53,047 bases of DNA, from contig JAFGIN010000087.1 in assembly GCA_016929595.1 (NCBI GenBank), positions 1 through 53,047 on the forward strand, read 5' to 3'. Source of the stretch: Chitinispirillaceae bacterium. GTDB lineage: Bacteria; Fibrobacterota; Chitinivibrionia; Chitinivibrionales; Chitinispirillaceae. The notes beneath the pieces were generated by a model. The model saw only the letters and a program-made list of their open reading frames with translations. It did not search any database and was not told where the DNA came from. The position numbers and the translations under genes are program-made. This document shows, in pieces, positions 42,944 to 50,169 of this stretch (positions are counted from its first letter, which is position 1; each line of letters starts with the position of its first letter).

Positions 42944-44206
42944 TTATTTTCTGATTTCGAACACACGCTTACGTCCAAAACCCATCATTTGTATTCCCAA
43001 TTTACAATATATACTTATATTGCCTAATCCTGTTTGCAGTTTTTTGAAATCTTGAAGAATTAATCCCATGTCAAACCTGAATCCTAAAAGGGATAAATCA
43101 TTGAATCCATTGTAAAATTCGTCATTTATTGATGGTCTGATCTGGTAATCGAAGCTAGTTCCAAGCTGCAACCCATAGAGCGTCTTAATATCGGGATCAA
43201 CATTTAATTTCTTTTTTGTTGAGTCAGAGAGAAATGATGAAAATATCGATAGTCCAGTATATGGAGTGAAATGCATTTTTTCACCAATGTGGAATAGATA
43301 TCCGGTTCCAAACATCCAATTCATGTTAGTAAGTAGAGTCTTTCCTGGAATTGTATCTTTACCTGCAATCAACTCGTTATTTATCTCTTGTGACATTACC
43401 ATGAAACCTATTTTAATAGGTATATACTTCACATAGACATCTAAATTGCAGGATACATTTACCCGATCGTTTAGTAACTTTGCAGTTTTTTTATCAAAAA
43501 ATTGATATGTAGCGCCGGCTCCCAATACCATGCCATTTCCTGATTGCTTATAATTGAAGTAATAATTGTAAAAAATCAATTTGAAGAAGGGAGAATCCTG
43601 ATATTTGAGAAGATATTCTTTAGCCTTTGAGTTTCTATCATCTCTCCATCTTTCAATTTTCTTTGGGAAAAGGATTTCAAAAAAATCCCACATATATGCT
43701 TGCTCGGGTTTTTGCTTTTTAAGCTGGGATAGTTTTAAGTCATATGAAAGTCGCAGGAATTTTGACAGGTCTTCATTTTCTGGAACAGGAGAAGGATTAC
43801 TGGAACAATTTTCACCATATAATCGTCGCGAATATAATGCGGTCCTAAATTCAGGATAGTAATAGTTCGGATAATTTTTATCTACTTCTGGCGTATCTGC
43901 TAACTGAAAGGCAGCAATGTATAATGAGTCTTTTTTCAGTAGAGTCCAGTTTTCCTTTATTACTTCAAGATAAAATCTCTCTGCAGGGCTTATCCATTCA
44001 AGATTTGGACTATTTATACTATCACAGAAGTTTACAATAACTTGTACACTATCAAAATCTTTCTGTTTTATTAAATCAATCACTTTACTTCTTGAAGCAT
44101 TTGTTAATCGTACTCTTTCGAAGTCATAGTTTAAAAGCATGTCTTTAACATCTGCAAATGAACATACTGCTAACAAAAAAATTGCATACAAACTATTAGT
44201 AATCAC
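42944..44206 (-). CDS. Outer-membrane-like protein, function unknown
   Basis: 420 residues, GTG start with GGAG six bases upstream. Signal peptide 1-18 (ends SFADVK). The first ~200 residues look helical (QKDFDSVQVIVNFCDSINS, FLRLSYDLKLSQLKK), the last 200 are beta-rich with alternating aromatic strands (MVLGAGATYQFFDK, VSCNLDVYVKYIPIKIGFMV, FGTGYLFHIGEKMHFTPYTG, YGLQLGTSFDYQI), typical of an outer-membrane barrel. No family recognised. Operon with the lipoprotein gene downstream. Confidence 0.65.
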   Translation of the reverse strand: MITNSLYAIFLLAVCSFADVKDMLLNYDFERVRLTNASRSKVIDLIKQKDFDSVQVIVNFCDSINSPNLEWISPAERFYLEVIKENWTLLKKDSLYIAAFQLADTPEVDKNYPNYYYPEFRTALYSRRLYGENCSSNPSPVPENEDLSKFLRLSYDLKLSQLKKQKPEQAYMWDFFEILFPKKIERWRDDRNSKAKEYLLKYQDSPFFKLIFYNYYFNYKQSGNGMVLGAGATYQFFDKKTAKLLNDRVNVSCNLDVYVKYIPIKIGFMVMSQEINNELIAGKDTIPGKTLLTNMNWMFGTGYLFHIGEKMHFTPYTGLSIFSSFLSDSTKKKLNVDPDIKTLYGLQLGTSFDYQIRPSINDEFYNGFNDLSLLGFRFDMGLILQDFKKLQTGLGNISIYCKLGIQMMGFGRKRVFEIRK

Positions 44207-44604
44207 TGTTTTCTCCTTGCTTTTGCTTTTTTATTTCGCCTATAAAGGACGATCCTTCATATCGATCGATTCTTTTCTATTTGAATTTATGCCTGATTGC
44301 AACCAGCAATTCGCAATTGCACCGCTTTATCCACGGCCTCTATTTGTATTCTACCAGTACCAAAATAACAACCGCACCTGCTGGATTTCTACAAATTTAT
44401 TAAAATTTAGCAATTTTCCAGGACAATGAAGGTGTGAGGAGTGAGGAGTGAGAAGTGAGAAGTGAGAAGTGAGGATTCAGGAGTCAGGAATCAGAATAAG
44501 GGAAAAAGTAAAGAAAACGGTCGATCATTGCATCATAAATAAAAATGTGTTCTTTAGAAGCCTTTTTCTACTGAATTCTGACTCCTGAGTAGAATCAAAT
44601 TTTC
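44207..44604. other. Intergenic region with heptamer repeats
   Basis: Nearly 400 bases with no gene. Holds tandem heptamers at 44434-44496 and their inverted partner CTGAATTCTGACTCCTGA at 44571-44588, which could fold into a long hairpin downstream of trpF. Confidence 0.5.
44434..44496 (+). repeat. Tandem heptamer repeat
   Basis: Nine 7-base units: GTGAGGA twice, GTGAGAA three times, GTGAGGA, TTCAGGA, GTCAGGA, ATCAGAA. Related heptamers occur at 12693-12713, 35954-35981 and, inverted, 44571-44588. Confidence 0.8.
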
Positions 44605-45228
44605 TTACCTTTTCCAGTTCCTTACCAGACGAATGACATCACGAATTTTATGCGGATTTTTTATTCCCGGTTTGATCTCGACTCCGGAGTTGATATCCAC
44701 ACCGTAGGGCTGAACCGCAGAAAGAGCATCTTCTAAATTCGATGGACCCAGACCTCCGGCCAGAATAATATGTTCATTACGTAAACAGGCTTTTTTTGCG
44801 ATATTCCAGTCAAACGCCTTACCTGTTCCACCGCTCATACCTGTGCTCCACGTATCCAGTAAAATTCCTGATACCGCATAAGTATCGATAATGGAGATAT
44901 CGGTTTTATCATTGACCGATATGGCTTTTACCACCGGAAGAGGAACTTTTGCACAGAATTCGGGAGACTCCGATCCGTGAAGCTGTACGGTATCGATATT
45001 TGCAATTCGACATATTTCTACTATCTTCTCAATCGTCTCATCGACAAAAACTCCCACTCGTGAAACAAAGGGAGGAAGCTCTCTCACAATCTCCGCTGCA
45101 GATTGAGCCTCGATGTATCGCGGGCTTTTCTTTACAAAAATAAAGCCCAGCGCGTCTACGCCAAGATGCGCTGCAGTTTTTGCATCTTCAGTACGGGTAA
45201 TCCCGCAGATCTTGATTCTTATATTCAT
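44605..45228 (-). CDS. trpF: Phosphoribosylanthranilate isomerase
   Basis: 207 residues from ATG 45228 (AGGGGAT ten bases upstream; the frame opens 7 codons earlier inside trpC). TIM barrel with catalytic Cys in IKICGITR, QLHGSES, ILLDT and LAGGLGPSN. It isomerises N-(5'-phosphoribosyl)anthranilate to CdRP. The gene is 5 bases after the trpC stop. In order: trpE, trpG, trpC, trpF. No trpD, A or B is present in the window. Confidence 0.93.
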   Translation of the reverse strand: MNIRIKICGITRTEDAKTAAHLGVDALGFIFVKKSPRYIEAQSAAEIVRELPPFVSRVGVFVDETIEKIVEICRIANIDTVQLHGSESPEFCAKVPLPVVKAISVNDKTDISIIDTYAVSGILLDTWSTGMSGGTGKAFDWNIAKKACLRNEHIILAGGLGPSNLEDALSAVQPYGVDINSGVEIKPGIKNPHKIRDVIRLVRNWKR

Positions 45229-45233
45229 AATGG

Positions 45234-46007
45234 TTAAGATCCCCTGCATCGAAGCTCTTCGATAAGCTCCTGCGGAGTGTCACGACGCATCAGCGATTCA
45301 CCTACCAATAGCGCCCGTATCCCTGCATTACGAAGCCTGCAGGCCTGCTCACCATTTTTTATTCCACTTTCGGAAACCACCGTAACCTCACGCGGTATAT
45401 ACCTGATTATTTCAAACGTTGTATCGATCGACGTAACAAACGTATCGAGATTCCTGTTGTTTATTCCAATAAGCGCCGGCTCGAGCTTCATAACTCTGTC
45501 AAGTTCCTGGGGTGTGTGTATCTCAACCAGTGGCTGTATCGAGTAATCGGACGCCATCTCATAGAGATCACGCAACTGACTATCATCGAGAATAGCAGCG
45601 ATAAGAAGCATCGCGTCAGCCTGCATCGCCGCAGTCTGTTCCACCTGAATCGCATCGATGATAAAATCTTTCCTGAGAACCGGAATAGTTGTTTTAGCAC
45701 GTACATCCTGAAGATAGCTGTAGTGACCCTGGAAAAATTTCTCATCAGTAAGGACAGAGATCGCTGATGCTCCTCCGGATTCATACTGAGCGGCAATCTC
45801 TACAGGGTTAAAATACTCTCTTATCAACCCCTTTGAGGGTGAGGCCTTTTTCACTTCGGCAATAATTGCAAGCTGCGGCAATTTGTCAAGAGCCTTTAAA
45901 AAATCCCTCTTACCGGACAATGATTCATTGCGTGGAAATCCTCTCTTCCTGAGATCATCGATTTCGATTTTTTTCTGTTCGACTATTTTTGTAAGTACCG
46001 AATGCAT
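45234..46007 (-). CDS. trpC: Indole-3-glycerol phosphate synthase
   Basis: 257 residues. TIM barrel with IIAEVKKASPSKG (catalytic Lys), LRKDFI, NNRNLDTF and SESGI. It decarboxylates and closes CdRP to indole-3-glycerol phosphate. Start ATG 46007. It is monofunctional (the trpF domain is separate). It follows trpG by 7 bases. Confidence 0.95.
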   Translation of the reverse strand: MHSVLTKIVEQKKIEIDDLRKRGFPRNESLSGKRDFLKALDKLPQLAIIAEVKKASPSKGLIREYFNPVEIAAQYESGGASAISVLTDEKFFQGHYSYLQDVRAKTTIPVLRKDFIIDAIQVEQTAAMQADAMLLIAAILDDSQLRDLYEMASDYSIQPLVEIHTPQELDRVMKLEPALIGINNRNLDTFVTSIDTTFEIIRYIPREVTVVSESGIKNGEQACRLRNAGIRALLVGESLMRRDTPQELIEELRCRGS

Positions 46008-46014
46008 ATGTTTT

Positions 46015-46587
46015 TTACTTTGTTAAAGAAAGAAAAGTACCCAGAAGTATCTTGCCTTTTTCTGTAAGGATAGATTCCGGATGAAACTGGACACCGTAAA
46101 TGGGATACTCCCTGTGGCGCACCCCCATAATCAGCTTATCTTCTGTCTCTGCTGTTATCTCCAGACAATCAGGACACGAGGAGCGCTCGATAATAAGACT
46201 ATGATAGCGCGTTGCAGTAAAAGGCAGGGGCATATCCCTGAAAACTCCTTGCTGGTTATGGATGATATCTGATACTTTACCATGCATAAGATAGGGCGCC
46301 CGGATTACATTGCCGCCAAATGCAAAGCCGATCGATTGATGCCCCAGACAGACACCAAGTATCGGGATATCTTTGCCAAGCTGCCGTATAACATCAACCG
46401 AAATTCCCGCTTCTCTGGGCGTGCAGGGTCCCGGAGAAATGATAATAGAATCCGGTTTCAAATCCTTTATCTCCTGTATAGAAATGGCATTGTTACGAAA
46501 TACCTGAATCTGCTCATCAGCTATTTCGCCCAGGTACTGTACAAGATTATATGTAAAGGAATCATAGTTATCGATCATTAAAATCAT
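46015..46587 (-). CDS. trpG: Anthranilate synthase glutamine amidotransferase component
   Basis: About 190 residues from ATG 46587 ([20 protein letters not shown]). Class I amidotransferase with Cys in GVCLGHQ, His in the C-terminal FHPES, and the family-specific RYHSL. It supplies ammonia to TrpE. The open frame begins earlier (46683) but that part overlaps trpE. The coding gap to trpE is 19 bases. Some TrpG proteins also serve folate synthesis (PabA); the trp context favours trpG. Confidence 0.93.
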   Translation of the reverse strand: MILMIDNYDSFTYNLVQYLGEIADEQIQVFRNNAISIQEIKDLKPDSIIISPGPCTPREAGISVDVIRQLGKDIPILGVCLGHQSIGFAFGGNVIRAPYLMHGKVSDIIHNQQGVFRDMPLPFTATRYHSLIIERSSCPDCLEITAETEDKLIMGVRHREYPIYGVQFHPESILTEKGKILLGTFLSLTK

Positions 46588-46606
46588 ACTGTACTTCTTT
46601 TTATGG

Positions 46607-48082
46607 TTAACGTTTTTTATCCATTTGTGAGGCCTTTTCGATTGCTGAAAACAGCGCACTTGCCTTATGAACTGTCTCATCATACTCTTTGGAAGGCACG
46701 GAGTCAGCTACAACTCCGGCACCGGCCTGTACACTGGCAATGCCGTTGTTGTAAACAATAGTGCGAATGACAATACATGTATTCATGTTCCCTTTGAAAT
46801 CGAAATAGCCAAGAGCTCCTCCGTAAAGCCCTCTTTTTACGATCTCAACTTCATCAATAATTTCCATTGCCCTGATTTTAGGCGCACCACTGAGTGTTCC
46901 GGCAGGAAAGCATGAGTAAAGCGCATCGAACAGGTCTTTGTCGGAACGCAATGTTCCTTTCACATTACTTACAATATGAATGACATGTGAATACTTTTCC
47001 GTATGCATCATATCTTCAACGCGTACAGATCCATACTCACTGACCCGGCCGATATCATTCCGACCAAGATCTACAAGCATCACGTGTTCTGCCCGCTCTT
47101 TGGGATCATTTGTCAATTCCTTTATCAGGCGCTCATCTTCTTCATCATTTATACCTCTGCGGATAGTGCCTGCGATCGGACGACATTCAAGCACACCATC
47201 ATTGAGACGCACCAGCATCTCCGGAGATGCACCAATTATCGACGTTGCGCCGGCAGAAAAATAATACATGTACGGTGATGGGTTGACAAAACGAAGTATG
47301 CGGTAGAGGTCGAACGGGTCGGCATCAACTTCAACAGAAAAACGCTGTGATGGAACAACCTGGAAAATGTCCCCCGCCCTTATATACTCCTTACACTTCT
47401 CAACAGCAGCTTCATATGCTTCACGTGAAGTGTTGGATACCGGTTTACCTTTTGTCGAAACTGAAATAGGTTTGTGCTTCGTGGGACGATTCATCGCATC
47501 TTCCATCCGATCGATTTCTTCACAAGCCAGGTTGTAGCCAGTGTCAGGATCAGGAGTCTGATCGAGGATAACATTACTTATAAGAATGATGTGATGATCC
47601 CTGTTATCAAAAACAACCAGGTTTTTGTAAAACCCGAAAAAGATATCATCCAGCGCATCCTTTTTTGGATTTTTATCCGGTATGTTCTCCCACAAACGTA
47701 TTGAATCATAAGTAAAGAACCCGATCGCCCCTCCACAGAATTGCGGCTGACCGGCAATGGTCGGGCATTTGTATTTTTTAAGTTCCTCCCGCAGAGCACC
47801 AATCGGATCTCTGTTTCCTGACCTGGTCATAGAACCGGAAATAGACCACTCACTTCCCCTTGTTGAGAACGTACAGAACGGCTCCGCCCCAAGTATGGAG
47901 TAGCGCGCAACTGATTCCACCCCCGAAACACTTTCCAGCAGAAAGCTGTTCTTTTTCCCGTTGAACAGTTTCATCCATACCGAAACGGGAGTCTCCGTAT
48001 CCGCCAGAATAGTTTTATATACCGGAATCGCCGTATAGTGCTGCTGCAATAACTCTTTTACTTCATCTAACGAAGGTTCCAT
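46607..48082 (-). CDS. trpE: Anthranilate synthase component I
   Basis: 491 residues. Chorismate-binding fold: SFLLESVSG near residue 47 (tryptophan feedback site), the C-terminal [48 protein letters not shown] split across strands, [16 protein letters not shown] and GAGVVADS. It makes anthranilate from chorismate with TrpG. Start ATG 48082. The upstream 900 bases have no leader peptide with tandem Trp codons, so attenuation of the classic type is not evident. Confidence 0.95.
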   Translation of the reverse strand: MEPSLDEVKELLQQHYTAIPVYKTILADTETPVSVWMKLFNGKKNSFLLESVSGVESVARYSILGAEPFCTFSTRGSEWSISGSMTRSGNRDPIGALREELKKYKCPTIAGQPQFCGGAIGFFTYDSIRLWENIPDKNPKKDALDDIFFGFYKNLVVFDNRDHHIILISNVILDQTPDPDTGYNLACEEIDRMEDAMNRPTKHKPISVSTKGKPVSNTSREAYEAAVEKCKEYIRAGDIFQVVPSQRFSVEVDADPFDLYRILRFVNPSPYMYYFSAGATSIIGASPEMLVRLNDGVLECRPIAGTIRRGINDEEDERLIKELTNDPKERAEHVMLVDLGRNDIGRVSEYGSVRVEDMMHTEKYSHVIHIVSNVKGTLRSDKDLFDALYSCFPAGTLSGAPKIRAMEIIDEVEIVKRGLYGGALGYFDFKGNMNTCIVIRTIVYNNGIASVQAGAGVVADSVPSKEYDETVHKASALFSAIEKASQMDKKR

Positions 48083-48302
48083 TTCAAAATGCCTTCCGCT
48101 TTTTATATGGTTGTTTTCGATCTGCAGGGTACTAGAACCGGGAAATACGTATTACTTTGATCGTTTTGTAAGGACTTTTATCAGCTAATCAAATAATGCT
48201 CATCTAACCAATTCTACCTTTAGAATATAAATAGAGAGAGGACGATTCAGCAAACCACATGGCAGTTACTTATTTATGGTTTTTTTAAGAGTTTTTAGTT
48301 TT
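48083..48302. other. Region upstream of trpE
   Basis: 220 bases, AT-rich. A TACTAGAACC half-site resembling a TrpR operator lies near 48130, but the other half is missing. No leader peptide with Trp codons. Confidence 0.35.
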
Positions 48303-48548
48303 TATGGACCGCAAAAGCGGGAAGTGGGGGTACGTGGCGATTTTTTTACGTCGAAAGAGTGGTGTCCCCGCACTTTGATGCCAAAGACGTCGTCGGATTG
48401 AGTTATTCTCGTGTTGTCCACTGGAAAAGACATAATACCTCTTTCAGAAAATTATGACTTTTATATACAATCGTTTTCAACTGTAAGATTAGAACTCATT
48501 TAAAATGGGAACCAAGCAGATGTAAATCGCAAGTTCATTTCCATCGTT

Positions 48549-48613
48549 TTTATAAACCTCATCCCCCAACCCCTTCTCCTATCTCTCCTATCAGAGAAAG
48601 GGAGTTTAAAAAC
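48549..48613 (-). repeat. R1-type G/C-rich hairpin in reverse orientation
   Basis: ACCTCATCCCCCAACCCCTT, then CTCCTATCAGAGAAAGGGAG. This is the left part of the R1 repeat inverted. It lies within the 674-base element. Confidence 0.6.
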
Positions 48614-48675
48614 ATCTCTTTTTCTGAATTCTCCCTTATCTGGAATTTCTTTGCATAAAGCTTCGAGTGCAGGCA

Positions 48676-48774
48676 GGAGAAGGAAGGGGCGGGGGTGATG
48701 TTAAAATGCGAAGTATAAGGAGTTAAATGTGTGATCTAACAAACGCACAAACCATCAACTATAGTGAGTTCTGA
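48676..48774 (+). repeat. Dispersed repeat family R1, right part, copy C
   Basis: GGGCGGGGGTGATGTTAAAA, then GCGAAGTATAAGGAGTTAAA and, after a diverged stretch, TATAGTGAGTTCTGA. Shares the right half of copies A (5180) and B (38018). Confidence 0.7.
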
Positions 48775-48776
48775 AC

Positions 48777-48983
48777 ATGTCCACATCAGTAAACCTGATT
48801 CGTACGATCAGGTTCAATGTAAAGATTCTAGTAACTTGCGAACCAGTGGGGGAAGGCGAAATTACTGCAGATGGACACCAATCCGGCGACACCTTCTGCT
48901 TCAAAGTGTGGGATCACAAGACTCACGACGGCGTAATACTCTGCCAAACCCACACTTCCCGCTTTTGCGGTCCATATATATAA
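48777..48983 (+). CDS. Possible small protein, or read-through of the repeat end
   Basis: 68 codons from ATG 48777 to a stop at 48981. It contains VKILVTCEPVGEGEITADGH and a Cys/His-rich end with TSRFCGPYI. The DNA of its last ~25 codons is the right inverted repeat, and the left inverted repeat, read on the other strand, encodes a related TPTSRFCGP. So either this is a small gene of which the left end is a decayed inverted copy, or coding appearance is accidental. No ribosome-binding site. Low confidence. Confidence 0.25.
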   Translation: MSTSVNLIRTIRFNVKILVTCEPVGEGEITADGHQSGDTFCFKVWDHKTHDGVILCQTHTSRFCGPYI

Positions 48984-49005
48984 AACAGGAGAAAGGAGAA
49001 AAGAA

Positions 49006-50169
49006 TCAGGCGCGAAGTGCTTCATCCATAGTAAACAGTTGATTTTCAGAGTCTGCAACGAGAAACAGTGTATTTCTATAGGGTTGAACACAGTCTCGTC
49101 CGTGCCATACACGTAAAGGAGAGACTAGAATGCAGCCGCGTGACCCATCAAAGCGGAAGATATCCTTTTCCTGCAATTCGTTATACGATCCGGGAAGGCG
49201 CAACCGTTTTTTGCTGAGGGTACGAAAAAGACAATGTTTTGCAGGTGCACACGATTGACGTACTGCAACGGCAATATCGCTCATTACGTGTCGGGCATTG
49301 ATTTCGATTACTGGTGCAAGTTTCAGTTCATTTTTTTCCCGGTACACTATTGAATCAAATCCCAGAGTTCCAAAATAGCCGGTTTTCACTACTTCAAGAG
49401 CTGCGTCTTGCACTTTTTCTTCCAGCTTATCTTTCCATTGATCTAATACAGGATCGTGAGGAGCCAGATAAATTCCGTGAAAGGTACCCTTACTGTTTGT
49501 CATCGCGCGACAATGCCTGAACATCGAAATGTTTCCACTCCGGTTAATTGTGCAGACAGAAGAGAAATCGTATACCTTTTCACACCAGGGTTCAACTGCA
49601 GCGCCACCGTGCTGAAACATACAATTGAGAGATGCCTTCTTCAGATCATCATCTGTGTTGATGTGGTAGAACCCGAATCCGGAGTTCCCGAAATCCGGCT
49701 TGATTACAACCGGGAAACGGGAGCGTAATCTGCTGCAGGAGCTGATAACCTGTTCGACATTTGAACAATATGCACTGTCAGGAATGCCTGTTGAATATCT
49801 TTGAGCGATGTCATTACAGAATTTTCTGGAATTTACCATCTTTACACATTCAGTTGATGGCGCTGCGCACTTCGCTCCCAGTTTCGAGAGCCGCTCTATT
49901 GAAATCTGATTCCATCCCCAGGCAACACCCTCCATACCGTTACAATCATCTCCTTGATAGTAAGGTGTAGCGGTCATGATATCGTATCGCTTCAGATAAC
50001 TCCAGTACGATTCGTCAATAGCTACATCAAGAAGAATACGATCTGAAAAGTTACCCAGAGGAGCAAAAAGAACGGTCATTTCTGATGCCGGTCTCTGCAG
50101 CGAAGAAACGATATTGTCGCCTAACTCGAGGTCAAACAGTGCGTTAAAATAGTACAGCTTATTTTTCAA
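49006..50169 (-). CDS. ATP-grasp domain protein
   Basis: 387 residues, TTG start overlapping the upstream kinase stop (TTGA). ATP-grasp fold: RFPVVIKPDFGNSGFGFYHI (ATP-binding lysine and glycine loop, about residues 156-176) and the metal-binding EINARHVMSDIAVAVRQ (about 310-326). The N-terminal part (about 1-150) has no recognised domain; it includes WGWNQISIERLSKLGAKCAAP, reminiscent of preATP-grasp regions of peptide-ligase-like enzymes. It would ligate an acid to an amine, but the substrates are not evident. It is downstream of and coupled to the histidine kinase, an uncommon pairing. Confidence 0.8.
   Translation of the reverse strand: MKNKLYYFNALFDLELGDNIVSSLQRPASEMTVLFAPLGNFSDRILLDVAIDESYWSYLKRYDIMTATPYYQGDDCNGMEGVAWGWNQISIERLSKLGAKCAAPSTECVKMVNSRKFCNDIAQRYSTGIPDSAYCSNVEQVISSCSRLRSRFPVVIKPDFGNSGFGFYHINTDDDLKKASLNCMFQHGGAAVEPWCEKVYDFSSVCTINRSGNISMFRHCRAMTNSKGTFHGIYLAPHDPVLDQWKDKLEEKVQDAALEVVKTGYFGTLGFDSIVYREKNELKLAPVIEINARHVMSDIAVAVRQSCAPAKHCLFRTLSKKRLRLPGSYNELQEKDIFRFDGSRGCILVSPLRVWHGRDCVQPYRNTLFLVADSENQLFTMDEALRA

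Larger units (their letters stand above)
48303..48976. mobile_element. 674-base element with perfect 24-base terminal inverted repeats
   Basis: TATGGACCGCAAAAGCGGGA and four more bases (48303-48326) is exactly inverted at 48953-48976. Inside, about 60 further bases of each end are related (for instance TCAAAGTG next to G-rich sequence on both), so the ends are diverged inverted copies. The flanking bases are TA at both tips, consistent with a TA target site as in IS630/mariner-type MITEs. No transposase is encoded. It also contains R1 sequence (48549-48613 inverted; 48676-48774). Confidence 0.5.

Noticed and set aside
48128-48142. TACTAGAACC near the trpE start, like half of a TrpR operator.
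   Set aside because: Only one half-site is present and no symmetrical partner is seen.
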